64,000 nt of DNA from Isoetes taiwanensis. Taxonomy: Eukaryota > Streptophyta > Lycopodiopsida > Isoetales > Isoetaceae. The notes under the pieces were generated by a model. That model worked only from the letters and a program-made list of their open reading frames with translations. It made no database searches and was not told the DNA's origin. Numbering within the stretch: position 1 is the first letter of the stretch; each line of letters starts with the position of its first letter. Shown in pieces: positions 11,166 through 24,539 of the stretch. Location: NCBI GenBank assembly GCA_021234155.1, contig JAJEKV010000136.1:868001-932000 (forward strand). The letters run 5' to 3'. The position numbers and the translations under genes are program-made.

Positions 11166-13720
11166 TCATATGCATGCCATGATTTCAAAATTGCTTCAAG
11201 TCCTATTTTCTAGCTATTCACTCCAATCCAGGTACAAATTTATGTTAGATTATTATTTAGTTTGGCATTGCTTTGGTGGATGGGTTAACTGGAAGGAGTT
11301 GCCGTTACAGTACAAGTGTTATCAAAGTTGCATTTCGTGTTATGATTTTTGTTATACTTGGTTAGTTTGATAGATTTATGAAGCTTGAGCTTTGGCATCA
11401 AGTTTGTAGTCTCTTCTCTAGGACCATAACTGTGCATAGTTGTGCATCTATAGGTTCTAAGAACGGACAGAGGATCTGGTTGCATTTAATCCTAACAAGA
11501 GCCTGCATGTTCTCAAGGTTTTTTCTACTCAATCCACAAGAAACCACCTTCATGTTTACTTTTATCTGTTTAGAATATTGACTGCTCTCATGGTCTTGCA
11601 ACCAAGCATGAATATGCAAAATAAAGTGCATTACATTGACAGTGTAAAGTGCTACATGCAAACTCCTTGAAGTGTCAGTCCACTTTTGTTTTATAGGATT
11701 TTTATATATATTGGAAACCAAGCTTATACATACTGAAAACCCCAAATGTGTATAAGATCACTTTCCTGCAAACAAATGTGGACTTACAAAAGCTTTTCCA
11801 GTTCTAAAGAGCCTCCAGCCTATACACACCAACAAACCAAATCCAAGTTGCATTCAAAACTTGCTGATGAAGAAGACACGGCCTGGCTTGCTTCGGCTCC
11901 AATTCTTGAAAAGGTAACAAGCGCATGCTTCTTTTTCTGCTCCGAGCATTCATGTGGTTTTTTGCTTTGTCGCATAGTTGCTATGGAGCTGCCAATGAGG
12001 GTGACATTATGCACATATAAGCACGAGTCAAAGAACAGGAAGCTGCACAAATTTCACACTACATCCCATTGGATACACAAATTTCTCATTTTGCACTACA
12101 CATGCTTGGTTTTAGCAATCTCAGACGTGACAGGGTGTGAGCACTTCACACACTTTCATCATAGCCAAACAAATTTTTGCTCTTCTTTGTAATTGAATAT
12201 TCGTAACACATTGGATGATGTGGTGGTGGGATTCAGTTTTGTTCGTCTCAGATGTCTACATCCATATCACAAGTACAACTCTACACCATATTCCACCACC
12301 TTGGCCAGATTTTTATTTGAACGTCCTTTGGCCGAACTTGGGCACACATGTGTTGGAGCTAAATATTATTTTTCTTTGTTTTGGCTTGCATAATATTTGG
12401 TCAATTGTGGCTTTCATTCATGCATTTTTGAATTTATAGTGGAGCTCAGAAAGAGTATTAATAAGGAAAAAATCGACGAAAATACTTCTTTATACGTCAG
12501 AGATATGGCATAAACAATGGTATTTGAGGCATAGTGAGTTTTACTTCTGATATTGTCGCGCGTTTTGGAGGAATGAAGTTCCAACACATAGCTACATCTT
12601 TGTAGGTGTTTGAAGCGGTGTTCTAACCTCGAAGGACATGTTGTAGTTTGGATATGCTGGGATACCTAACGTGTTCTTATAATTGCCAGTAGCAAAATGC
12701 AAATCACGGAGTGCAAGAATGAATGGAAGAATAACATCTCTTCTTTAGGCAAATATGTATTTCAACCTATTGCATCAACTCTATAAGACTTTACATCACA
12801 TAGCCTTAATACTCCTCAATTTTCAATAACATGCCCTTCAAAAGCTTAAATTATTGTTCTGTATATCTACACTCATCACATATTCAACTACGTAAGAACT
12901 ACATAAGACTTCACAATGCATGGCCTTATTGTAGGACACTTCAAAGCAAAAGTTATTATCCTATATAACTACACTCATCCATTTCCAACAAACATAAACA
13001 TTTGTATAAAAAATAACCCCGTAGATCACATGATCACTTCACCCTATAAGATATTGAGCTATTCTCCACAACAATACCTAATATCACATTGTTATACACA
13101 TGCTCGACTTTGGCAATTACATAACATCTCTTACTTACAATGCACATGGCTAAATCTATGGTTATGCAACCATCTTTTTGCGAGCTAGGTTGCATAAAAT
13201 TGCACATGCCTCAGGAAACTAAATAACTTATTTCTTACATGTGCATGAACAACCAAACCTTACCATTGACGTGAAAGGAAATATGTCATTGACATTTTTG
13301 CTTACAATGCATTAAAAAGGACAATGGGGCACCTAACAGGCATAAGCAGATGGAATGCTCGATGGGATATATCGAAACAAATTATTTACGTATAGGTATT
13401 TCATAGATACACCAATGTTGGTTCTATAGTGTTATTCTCTATTTATGAACCTATGGTAGAGACGACCAAAATAAAGAAATAAGATATGCATGTACATTGG
13501 AAGAGACTATCTATATGGGTATTTTGCTCATTCGTCTGCTTTGATCCTATCTATCAGCACAGTCTAATTATGACATGATGCATTTTATCCAAATTGTTGC
13601 ATCTAAAAACGTGTGCCTGGAACACAAACTTCGTGCTTCATTGACACTACTACAATCTCCAATTACAAATTTTCATGCTCCAAATTTCCACTTAGCACTA
13701 AGCAATGACTTTTCAAACTA
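11166..13720. other. No gene recognised
   Basis: Several open frames of 70-148 codons occur (for example 11,746-12,192 plus), but none has family resemblance, conserved motifs or splice-consistent neighbours. The 11.4-12.0 kb stretch is open on both strands, which is typical of chance. Confidence 0.4.
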
Positions 13721-13727
13721 TTACTAG

Positions 13728-13755
13728 GCCCGGCAATGCCGGGCACAATAACTAG
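13728..13755 (+). mobile_element. Helitron-like 3' terminus
   Basis: A GC-rich hairpin GCCCGGC-AAT-GCCGGGC (7-bp perfect stem) is followed after 7 nt by CTAG and then T. A subterminal hairpin about 10 nt before CTRR, with insertion before T, is the hallmark of plant Helitron 3' ends. The 5' TC end was not located, so the element's extent and any captured genes are unknown. Confidence 0.6.
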
Positions 13756-13954
13756 TTCACATGAAACTGCACTTCTCTCTGTGACTAAGGTTTGCATTTA
13801 CTCATGAATATGTAGCATAATAACAGGGGGTTTTTTTGTGTTTTTGTACGCTTTTCACAAAGGTTTTCCTAAGATTTCATGGCGTATTCGAATGGATGTA
13901 CTAATGCGTACATCTAGAGTGCACCATTTCTTAGTCGTCGATTTAGCTTTTTTT

Positions 13955-14440
13955 TTTCCATGGTCCAACATCCAAGGGCTCACAATAAAAGCCCTTTTTT
14001 TGCTTTAGGGGCTGAACATGCAAGCCTCGTGAATAGCATTTCAGGGCCATACTATTCAAAGTTTCCATGGCATTCCGGCGCCAAAGCATTTCTTTCGAAG
14101 TTTTTTCCAAGGTATGGAAATTATTGTGGCCCTAATTGGTCCAGCGGAAGAGATGGTGGCTCTCCTCTCTGGAATAAGCCCTTGTTTTCAGACATCCGTT
14201 ATTTGTGTAGGAAAGGAGCAACTTCGTGCTTGGGATTCTTTGGATTCAAGCTTCAAATCTGGAGCTATTTCGGCAGCCGAGCTTTGGGCTTGCATGGCTA
14301 TGGCGGATTTTTGGTACCCAAATCGACAAATCTCTAAGATGTGGCTATCATCTTGTAAGCAGACTTAGGGTCGGGTGTGATCCTTCTCTATCGTTTATGC
14401 TCGATTTGTACAATTACATTATGGGTTTTTCAGGGTGAAC
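13955..14440 (+). pseudogene. Phospholipase A2-family protein fragment
   Basis: One frame reads GPYYSKFPWHSGAKAFLSKF then FPRYGNYCGPNWSSGRDGGS. The GNYCGPNWSSG(K/R)DGG stretch is characteristic, from memory, of a plant phospholipase A2-like family (the At4g29070 type), where it sits before the His-Asp catalytic loop. The expected cysteine-rich CCxxHD segment is not visible. After about residue 70 the likely frame shifts by one, and coding-like sequence continues as QLRAWDSLDSSFKSGAISA and ELWACMAMADFW to about 14,370. I call it a decayed exon fragment; the family assignment is moderately firm, activity is not expected. Confidence 0.55.
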
Positions 14441-14957
14441 CTGAGGAACTGTCTGAGGGGACCATTTTGCATTCGTTTCAGAGGGGTGCAATCACCATTT
14501 GTTTCAGAGCCGTGTGACAGATCTGGATCGAAAGCCTAGAAGTTTCAAGGCAGGTTGAAGCAAAATATCCTGCTTTATTATTCAAACAGCAGCTCACGGC
14601 CTATGTGGAGAAAATTTACGGCATCATAAGAGATAACTTGAAAAAAGAGATTTCCCCTCTTCTTAGCTTTGTGTATATAATACATATTCGGTATGTTTAT
14701 CAAAGCGAGGGGGGGATGAATATATCCTACCCTAGCACATTGCTTAAAGGTTAGATCTTGGCGGGCACCCCGCACATATCGAGGGCAAGCCTTGGAAAAA
14801 CAACTTCAAAGGTCGCCAAGTTTGAGTACGGCTGCGAACAAACATTGAGCAGTCACTGGCATAGCATCATCAAGAGTCTAACCAGTCTATTATAAGAATC
14901 TTTTGGGGATATATTTGCAACCATTGCAATCATTTTATGATTAAACTTGTCTTATAG

Positions 14958-15511
14958 GTGACACCTTTTACGGTCCATAAGCTTTTCACCCGGATATTTT
15001 CATTTATCAATGTTCGGTTGTTCAACAAATCGGGATTCGAGGAGCAGTTGGTCAAATGGAAGTTTGTGAACTTTTATTTCTAAACACTTCACTTTACGTA
15101 GTTTTTGTTGTTGCGGCGTGAATGTTGTTCCTTCAACAATGGTGAATATGTCAAGGCTGGTCTTGCGTAATTGGAACATTGGATATATGAAGCATCTGAT
15201 CAGGTAGGATCACATCATTTTGTTCTTCTCTTATTTCAGCAATGTTGCTTTGACTTCTAGAGCTAAGTTAATTATTATCATCTTTTGATGTAGTATGCGG
15301 GTTCTTCCGGGATGAACTGAAGTACATCGAGACAAGCGGTTGGTTTTCTAGTAAGAGATCTCGTCTAACTAAGCGCACATTAGTTAATCGAGGGTTTTCT
15401 TTCTCAAAAACTTTCTGTTAGATATCAATGCCGAACTAATTGTCCTTGCTGCAGGTAATACATCAAAAACCAAAGAAATCCCTTGATGAGATCACCCATG
15501 ATTTGTGCCCG
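14958..15511 (+). pseudogene. Myosin XI tail (DIL domain) fragment
   Basis: Four exon remnants with splice-consistent borders match the globular tail of plant class XI myosins in the right order. They are: KLFTRIFSFINVRLFN (from 14,958); LLLRRECCSFNNGEYVKAGL then LEHWIYEASDQ (15,105-15,203); a short piece starting YAGSS and ending RQAVGFL (15,294-15,350); and VIHQKPKKSLDEITHDLCP (15,454-15,511). Exon ends fall where myosin exons normally join (DLCP then VLSIQQ). Lesions: a stop in GLA*LEH, a frameshift after YAGSS, and no motor, neck or last exon. This myosin tail binds vesicle cargo; here it is a pseudogene or captured fragment next to an unrelated phospholipase fragment. Confidence 0.8.
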
Positions 15512-15978
15512 GTAACTGTCACGGGATTCTCTTATGTTCAAAGACCGTATATCCCACCGTATATCCTTATTCTCCCATCAATGTCGCACCTCACAAAGGA
15601 TGGTTGAACGAGCCGAACTTGAAAGCGCCATTTTGGGAACATTTATAAGATAGCATTTGCACCATAAATTTGCCGGATGAATTATATGATGCAATTGATG
15701 CCATAATGTGGTTTTCGAGAGAAGAATTTGCAATCTGGCAGCTCGGGGATGATTTTAAATCATATCTTGTTTTAATGCTAGATATTGGATGCCAATGCCG
15801 GTTATGATTGCCATTTCTTTTTGTATTGATGCTCCCTCTTTTTGCGGAATTAAGTTTGTTTTACATATGGCATATGCTTATGAATGCTTTGTGGAAATAA
15901 TTTGTTTGTCTTGATGTTATTGTGCTTTTTAGTAATTAATATTTAGGCCCATAAAGTTTACCTATATGTTTGCTTTAG

Positions 15979-16363
15979 TTAGGGCCGAAGGGCCCAAAAT
16001 TTTTTTAATATAACAATCAACACACAACTACCATTAACATTATTAACACAAACCATTGCATTTAACACATTTAAATTAAAATCCCCTTAAACCCCCTTTG
16101 GTTTGGGTGCATATTCACCGAGGGGGTTACGAGGGGCGTGAGCTCAAAATATATTTACAATACATGTACAAAATTAACACCATTAAGTACATTCTCTCAA
16201 ACCTTATAGTATTTTGCAAACTTTAATATACAGTATACAGAAACTTGTACATGCATACCCCACAAACGAGGATCGCTATGTACGGTCCAGATCTTGGAAT
16301 AACGGGCAAATATGCCTATCCGACAGCTCTCGTTGCCCGGAGTAACCCCCCGTGTGAATATAA
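15979..16363. mobile_element. Undescribed inverted-end repeat, copy 2
   Basis: This starts TTAGGGCCGAAGGGCCC and AAAATTTTTTT, passes GGTTTGGGTGCATATTCAC, then shares a core with 4,300-4,490 (ACATGTACAAAATTAACACC, CCCCACAAACGAGGATCGC). It stops just after CCCCCCGTGTGAATAT, where copy 1 continues into its second inverted end. The copy is therefore truncated on the right. No protein family is recognised. Confidence 0.7.
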
Positions 16364-18085
16364 GTTTTTACAGTATAGGTTGTTTATGATATTATCCAAT
16401 TATTATGAAGGCTCAAATAGCAAACCATATTTATTGCAGTATAACATTGGGCGAGAGATTGTGCTAACACTAGCTTTGCTCATTGTACAATGAGCGGTTG
16501 TCCTTTAGATATACATCTGAAAAATGTACTTCACCCTATAATTTGATTTGGATCCTTTGCTTGCACAACTTTTAGAATTTCAAAAATGTTCTCTTATTTG
16601 TGAATTGTAGGAGTACAAAAGTGAGTGATATTTGTAAGTAAATACTAAGTGCTCCACGTTTAGGATTTGCTGGCATCTTTAGATTCAATTTTCTCCCACT
16701 TTCAAAGTGCACTAGCTGCACGCCTCATCTAGGGATTATTGAAATTGTTGTTCTAGTACTTCCATATATCTTGTGTACTGAACGCATTGTCCTTTGCGTC
16801 CATCCCCTTCATTTTATAACAGCTGTTGTGTTGCATGCAGATGCAATCTCACATAGTTGGCCATCTTCTTTATTTTCCTATCTCCAAGGGGTAATTTATA
16901 TATGGAATAGTCCACAAATGTGATATCTAGCAAACATCATTTGCTTTATAAGGGTTTGAAATGAACTCCAACATGAGTAATTGGGTGAAAGCCCCGTTTC
17001 CAGTCCTATATTGCAATTTGGAATTTTAGCTTATTGATAACTTAATTTATTTGCTAGATGCACGTTTAGAGACAACGATGCAAATTTCTTGGAATGAATA
17101 ATTGCTGTTATGAGCTTATCCGTTTGTATATTTAGGTCATCATCAAATGCATAGAGCTTAAGCATATATACACCATGCACATCCATATTAATATATAAAT
17201 GCCAATTTAAATTAACTTACTTCATCAATTACTAGAGTTTATCTATGATGGCAGTCATAATGATGTTCAATCCAAAAATCATGTGTGTACCATCGTTACT
17301 ATATGTTGTGGTTATAAGCAATTTTTGTGCTGCACTTACAAGTGAAATGCTTTATAAACTATGCTAACAATGCTAAATAGATATATCATTATTAACTTGA
17401 AACTATATAGATATCGCATTACTGCACATAGAAAGCTGGAGCAAAGATGTCTGCCTTGAAAAGCTTGAGCAAAGATGCCTGACTTTAAGGTTGATTTAAG
17501 TTACAAGCATAATATTATGACTACAATTGCTAAGAGTCATTACTTGCAGTTTGATAAATTGCATGTAAATATATAGCCACAACTCTTGCAATCCTTAATC
17601 TGTTCATTAAAGTAGGGGCAAACATGTAAATACCCATATTCTATGCCTTTCTTAATTGGTTACAACTCTAGATGAGCATACAATCTCATGAACTCAGTCA
17701 ATTTGTATTAACAAAATCTACATAAAATTATTACATGATAGAGCAACACATTACAACCATCTCATAGCGACTTTACTAATAAAGACAAGCACTATTGCTC
17801 CTGAGTCCATTCGAACACAAAGGAATGAAACAGAACCCATGAAAACACACTCTCAGGCCACCAGAGGGCAACTCGTTGTGTGCAGCATCTTGTTTGCTTT
17901 CATCTCGTCTTTAAGAGGCATGTGATCATCTGTATTTGTGTGTGCTATATGGCAGGTCGGTGAATTACATGTTGGATGTCATGTCTTTATTTAGAGCGTA
18001 AGAGATCTACTTATGATGTACTCTGATTTATTAGGTAACAGACAGAGACATTGTTTTAATAGTTTACAAATCATTTTAATTTGGT
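16364..18085. other. AT-rich, no gene recognised
   Basis: No open frame, splice-bounded segment or repeat with a recognisable identity was found. Confidence 0.4.
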
Positions 18086-18089
18086 CGTT

Positions 18090-18950
18090 TGTCAGGATTT
18101 AGGTCCACCATAGACCACATTTTCACATTGTGCGCCTTTATAGAAGACAATAGAAACAAACGATAAGATTTACTTTGCTGTTTTATGAACTTTGCCAAAG
18201 CTTTCAACACGGTTCCTAGGGAGAAGCTGTGGGAAAGGTTAATGCGGTTGGGAGTCCCCCAGAAGTGGCAAAAATGCAGTATACAGACTCTAAGAAATAT
18301 GTTTGCTCGATTGCCATCAAGGCAATTTATCAACAGGAGTGTTAGAGTCCATCAGAGGTTTCCACACTCTCCCACGCTGTTTGGATTGTACATTGATCAG
18401 CTTGAGGACTAGCTTACACAACATGGAAATTGAGGAGCCAGGCTTGCTCATAATATCATCCGCCAACTGTTATATGATGAAGTAGACCCCTTAGCTCATG
18501 CCCCAACGAGTACGCAGCAAAATATGAATGCACTGAGTACTTTTACAGGGTCACTAGAATGTGCATCAATTTGGCTAAAATCAAGGTGTTTCAAGGCAAT
18601 AGAGACATCCTTGCTTCACTTACCAAGCTCAAGATGTGGAAATAGTGCAAACGTACAAATACTTGGGAGTAGAGTTCACTACTACTATGTATTGGGATAC
18701 TTGTATTAGGCAACGGTGACGACATGCTAGAAGGCTTTCTATGCAATGCAGAATAACTGTTACATAGCATAGCTTTACGATTGTCGCATTTGTTCAAGGT
18801 GTTGGTGAAGTCCATAGTGGAAGTATGGAGATTAGCGATATCATTTTTCACTTGGAATTGGGTACTGACTTGAGCACTTGGAGTCAAGTCCACGGTCTCA
18901 TATCAAATTCTTCTGCAAGAGACCAGATTTGAAACTCTTCGAAGAGATGA
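18090..18950 (+). pseudogene. LINE reverse-transcriptase remnant
   Basis: Plus-strand frames read GFRSTIDHIFTL, then FAKAFNTVPREKLWERLMRL with GVP (RT palm motif A region, where FAKAFDTVPR is usual), then NALSTFTGSLECASIWL and QTYKYLGVEFTTTMYWDTC (RT C-terminal region). Frameshifts separate the blocks, and the catalytic FADD box is not visible. This wording differs from the L1-type element at 20.7-26.2 kb and suits another LINE clade. It is an old, 5'-truncated copy. Confidence 0.75.
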
Positions 18951-20743
18951 TATGAAATGTCATATAATACACTGTCAGAAGTTGGTAAACATAGGGGACA
19001 CGCGCCTTCCATCCCCGCCTACACAATGACCATGGGGTCCCTTAAAACCTGTTCGGAGGAGAGACGAGCTACTAGTTCTCCAGATGGAATGCGCAGGAAC
19101 AGGGATGCATATAGATGCATACCAATGAGGATGACGATTGTCTGAGAAATAATATCTGGATACATGCTTCCTAAGTAAGCTTTGGGACAGTGCTTTGGAG
19201 CTGGTCAAGACATCGCACCACAAATACCATATTAATCCCACGCTTGCCAAAGTTCCACATCGATAATTAGATTTTTAATTTTCTCGTTTGGCAATGAAAT
19301 AGGTTGTTGTTTGACTGCATAGGGAGGAAAAACTTGTTCTCCTAGACCATAATGCTGCAATATATAATACATAATCCAAACAAAGATATCTTATTTGCAT
19401 ATCAGAGGTCGGGTTTTCATCACTGCATCTGTATTTGATCTTGCCATTTTTTCTAAAGTTTGGGGGATCTTAAAAAGCGGCATACTTTATCGTCGAATTC
19501 AAAAGCCTCGCTCATTTGCCCTGCATCAAGGCAACCCTTGAAGTTGTACCTGCTGAGAAAAAATCTAGAAGCGAATAAGTTTTCCATCCATACCATCCTA
19601 AGCAAATTTAAGCTTGCCCGTGAAGTACATTATTATTATTATTATTATATATATTTTTTTTAAGCATCCAAATCTTCACATGTGTGCTTTTTGGGGCATT
19701 AGTCACGTAAGTGTGTCAAAGTTTCAAATTGGGTTGCAGTGGTATTAACCCGAGCCTCGCTTCTCTTCATAATTACATGCGTCACATCATATTGAAACTC
19801 CTTCGCCATTTTTTTTTCTCACCTAACCTTGTTCTTCATATGCCTCAACTAAAGCACGTGAATTGCTTGTACTTGACTTTGTCTATAGAAACAATTAGGC
19901 ACTCCATTGACCTTAAAAACCTTAGAAACATAATAATATGATATATTTTGTCGGTAGTCATGCTAGCAATTCTGCTATACAAATCCAGATTTCTTGGCCT
20001 CCTAGATCCTGTTGAAGCTCCCCATGTCAATGAAGATCATCGTTGCGTTTTTTACAACATATGCCAATACATGAATTCTCAACTTTGTTACAAGATGCAC
20101 AATATTTTTTTTTTCTCCTTTATCTGTTTTGATTCCTCTGACCTAAGAATAGAACTGATAGCCTTCTAAACAAATTAGCTTGAACACGCTCTTTATTGTA
20201 ATTAGACATGACATATTCAAAATTAGAGTCTGTAATATCTAAAAGGCGCTCTTTTGTAAAATCGGGGAAATTGCTCATAAACTCGTCAAACCTGACATAC
20301 TCTTTCTCTGTAATGCTATTCTGGGAAGGAACTCGTAATGCACACAAAAAACCTGGCGGTAGATAAAAAGGCTTGTCATTCATCACAGTAGCAATATACA
20401 ACGTATAGATGAAATACAAGTGGGGAGCTGACCGTAGGAACAACATCCAGCTCCCCACAAAGATAAAATATAAAACTATGTGGAGGCAAGAGTGAGGGCA
20501 GTGGCGACTACTTCTCACTGGGATAAAAAAAAGTCCGCCGTTTTACCAATGAGAAATGGTCGCCAATGACCTCGAAGGTGCCTCGAAAAGTGAGACAAAA
20601 AGATTGATGATACCAGGTGTAACACGCGTCCACTCCCAGGAATGTGCTGACGACCTAAAACAAAGGCAAAAAACATGGAAAGTCCATTAATGGTTAGAAA
20701 TACCCTGGTTCAGTTGTGATGTCCAGACCCAAAATTCCTCTAA
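18951..20743. other. No gene recognised; ATT microsatellite
   Basis: A TTA/TA microsatellite with a T-run lies at 19,631-19,661. A 132-codon minus-strand frame at 20,120-20,518 contains SITEKEYVRFDEFMSNFPDF, which looks protein-like, but no family was recognised. It lies just 3' of the L1-type LINE on the same strand and may be part of its insertion site. Confidence 0.35.
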
Positions 20744-23700
20744 CTAAGGGCACAGGAATACATGATTAGAGCTTTCCATTTGACAACAACCTAAGGGGCA
20801 AGCACCATCAACTGAATTGTCATATTTATGTCTGACAGCATTTGTATATAGACTCTGATGTAGGACCAGCCATCTGAATATTTTTATTTTGCTAGCTTCA
20901 TAACTTTTCCAACCACTGTGGCATGTTTTGGCCAAGGCTTCCTCCTCACACCCCCAAAGTCTGCTTGCCTTGGAGTCAGGACTGTCCAGAAGAGCATTAT
21001 AAATGTCCTTCACCACATAGTTTTCTTTGTTCTTTAAAGTCCACTTGTTTGAATTATTTGCTAGGTCCCCAAACATCTTCACCATGCTTATTACTCTACA
21101 ATAGATTTTCCTATCCAGATTTGAACCTTTAGTCCTGGCCTGCACTGCCTCCCAAGACATCCAATCTTCTTTGTCAGTGAGGTCTTCAATCTTTTGTAGG
21201 CCAGCATTGAACCATTGCATATATTTCTGTGGGTGAGCGAGGGCCAGGCAGTCATTCTGATTCTGATTAAAGCCAAAAGATGGATGTCAAAAGAAATAGA
21301 TCTCCTTACGTCTTGCATCCAGCTCAGGAGGCATAAAACAAAGAAGAGATTGATTCCAGGCTTGTAACAGTCTTCTCATTAGAGGTGATGATCCAGAATT
21401 TGGTGCGACCTGGAAAAAAGCAGAATCAGGTAGAAGATGCTTAAGGGTGTGGCTTCCCTCAGGATAAGACTGGTCTACCCAATAATGGACCAGTTTTAAT
21501 GCAGGAGAAGGGCTGTATCTGTGAATTGCCCTCCATATCATTTTCCCTGCCAGAGCTTGAGCTTGAAGGAAAACATCTTTACAGCCAAGTCCTCCTTTGG
21601 ATTTAGCCTTGACTACATCAGCCCATGCAACTTTATGAGGACCTTGCCAGATGAATCTCCTTATAGCACTCTCAATGCTATTATATGATGCTCGATCTGC
21701 AACTATAGCTGAGGAGAAATACACATGTATGCTTGCAATTACCGAGTTTGCCACTTCTACTCTGCCTGCAAGAGAAGAAGGGTAGAGCATAAGTTTTTTC
21801 TTAATCCTGTTCACCAAAGGATCCTAGAGCCCATGTAAGGTACTGTTTAAGGCCAGGGGGGAGACCAAGAAGTTTGGTAGCCTTATTCTTCCCAATCACT
21901 TTTATACCCAATATGGCTGTTCGGTCACTGTCAATTACAATGGAGCATTTGTCTTTATTAAGTTTAACTCCTGACACCTCCCCAAATTTCTCTAGAGCCT
22001 CAAGAAAATTATGTAAACTATGGTCATCTTACCTCAAGAACACAAATGTGTCATCCAAGCCAGTTGAGTTGGGAATCCTTAAAGACTGAATTTTTCCAGT
22101 GCTATGTAGATGGAATGCCAGTTTTGTAACCATTTCTGCAACAATTAGGAACAAATAAGGTCTAACGGGCAACCTTGTCTAACTCCCCTTCTACATTCAA
22201 ATAGCTTAATAGGAGTGCCATTGATAATTATTGTTGATGAGGCAGTGGCATTCATCCTCCATATCTGGTCATAAATATTATCAGAGAATCCCAAATGATA
22301 CATGGCTTTCTTTAGGAAATCCCAATTGATGGTATCATAGGCAGTTTTGAAATCTTACTTCAAAAGCATACACTTCTGCCCAGATAATTGTTCCAGTGTA
22401 AACCTTCACTTGCCCCAATAAATTTGTCTAAAATATTCCTGTTATGGAGAAAAGCTGACTGACAAGGGCTTATTGTATCTTGAAGGATAGGTTTTAACTT
22501 GTTGGCCAGAATTTTAGCAATAGTTTTGTATGTGGTATTGGTCAAAGTGATAGGTCTCCAGTCTCCAAAAGCAACAGGGTTCTCAACCTTAGGAACAAGA
22601 GCTATCTGACCTGCATTAATTGTTGGGCTCATGATCTTAGCTTTCCAAACCCCTTGGAAGAAATTGACTAAATCCTCTTTCATAATATTCCAAAATTCCA
22701 GGTAGAACTCAGGTTGGAATCCATCAGGACCCGGGCTTTTCCCAGAATCCATAGATTTAATGGTGTCCTATATCTCCTTCTCCTGAGGCACTTCCAGAAT
22801 TTCCTTCTCGTTGAAATTAGTCTACTTTTTGAGAATTGCATCAAAAAAATCCTCCATCTGCTTACTATCTACCTTCTGTTCAGCAAAGAGATCTGCATAT
22901 ACATCCCTAAAATATGCTTCCATATCCTCCTGTTTGTCCAAGGTCTCCTCTATGCTTGTTTTTACTTTAACAATCCCATTATTTAAAAGCCTGCTCTTAG
23001 CAGATCTAAAGAAGAAAGCAGAACAGCTTTTGTCCATTTCATTAAAAAATCTGCATCTACTCTTTACTGCTAGGGTTGTAGCTTCATTCTCCTCAATAAT
23101 TTTGACTCTTCTTTCCAGCTCCTCTTCCTAAGCTTGCAAATCCAGATTATCTTTGTCCTTAAACAATTTCTTCTCTAAAACCTTTCTGATGCTGCTATAT
23201 ACCTCCTGTTTTCTTTTTTCTTTTGGTCATTCCACTTTTTTCCCCAGATTTTAATCCGCCCTTTAACCAGCTTCATTTTTCCAAGGAATAATTGGATTGA
23301 GGCTGTTTTCTCCACCTTATGCAGTGAGGTATAATATTCTTTGAATTCAGTGCAGAAACTCTTATCCTTGAGAAGCTCAGTGTTAAATTTGAATGGCACA
23401 TTGGCACCTCCCTTCCTTCCCTGCATTGGACTTGCCATTATTTGTGGGAAATGGTCAGATATGGAGTTCCCAGTATCACTCGTGATTGTCACATTATCCA
23501 GAGATTGAATGGTCTGAGCCTTTATATAAAATCTATCTAATAGCCAGAAGACTCTGTCAGCCCCTTTCCTTTTCTTCGACCATGAATAAGTATTGGAAGG
23601 GGGCATATATCATAAGTCTGAGGTTAAAGGTTCCCATGTGGATCTTTCACTTCTAGACATGTTCAGCTTCTTCCCAAGTTTTTGTTCCCATGTAGGGATG

Positions 23701-24124
23701 TTATTTAAATCACCAGCTATTATAATATTCACATAGTTCTTCAGAGCTAGCCATTGCTGCATTTCCTCCCATTGTTCTCTCTTTCTGCTGGTGCAGTGGA
23801 AGCATACACATTGACCACAGTCAAAGGTTCACCATCAACCTCCAAAGAAACCATGGACCATCTTCCACTGGAGTGACAGAAGAAATCTAGTTTTTTAAAA
23901 CCTTGCCACATTGTACATATATCCCCCTTGGTGCCATCAGCAGTAGTCCATACAGCTTCACCATTTGGAAATACCCAACTTTCCAATATAGCAGCTTCAA
24001 AAGTTGGCAATCTATGTTCTTGAACTAGAATAATATCAACTTCCATATCTCCAAGGGCAATTATAGTTCTTTTCCTCTTGAGGGGACCCTTAATTCCTCT
24101 CATATTCCAGGTAATACACTTCAT
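20744..24124 (-). pseudogene. LINE ORF2 endonuclease-reverse transcriptase
   Basis: Endonuclease: MKCITWNMRGIKGPLKRKR at 24,124, then QEHRL (metal-binding Glu) and SDHFPQ (catalytic His region, about 23,460). RT: SGKSPGPDGFQPEFYLEFW (22,740), ADWRPITL-like GDWRPITLTNTTYKTIAK, FKTAYDTINWDFL (22,340), GVRQGCPL (22,170) and LDDTFVFL at the YxDD position (22,040), where the usual Tyr/Phe-Ala is lost. C-terminal zf-RVT: CPLGCCQMESSNHVFLCP (20,744). An in-frame TAA directly precedes DFKTAYD, and several frame changes follow. The enzyme would perform target-primed reverse transcription; this copy cannot. Confidence 0.85.
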
Positions 24125-24539
24125 TATGCTGGATATGTCTTTCTGGCTTGAACTATCAAGTTTAGAGCAGGACTACTGTCAGAAAAATAAACTTTCTTAC
24201 TCCTCTTTTTTGTTGTAGGAGTATAGAAGACTTCTTTGTTCAGTGTTACAGGAGCAGAAGCAGTCTCTTCTTCTATGTTACTAAATCTCAGCTCCTCAGT
24301 GCCTGCAAAGGTGTCATCCACTCCTTCTGAGCATAAATCCTCCATAGGTGACCTAGTGAAGGACTTGAACTCATTCTCCTTCTGTTCTTGTTTGATTGTG
24401 CATGGAACAATTTCAAAGTCCTGATCTCCATTAAATTTTGAGCTTCCTCCTTTTCAATTAGCTCCATGAGTTCTTGATATAGATCAGTCTCTTCATTTGG
24501 GTCCCCTTTACTAGGGGTAAAGAATTCCATTTTGTTGGA

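Noticed and set aside
11746-12192. 148-codon plus-strand ORF
   Set aside because: No family motif, no splice context, and the opposite strand is also open over much of it; treated as chance.
18591-19250. Antisense ORFs over the LINE remnant
   Set aside because: They are shadows of the plus-strand RT fragments.
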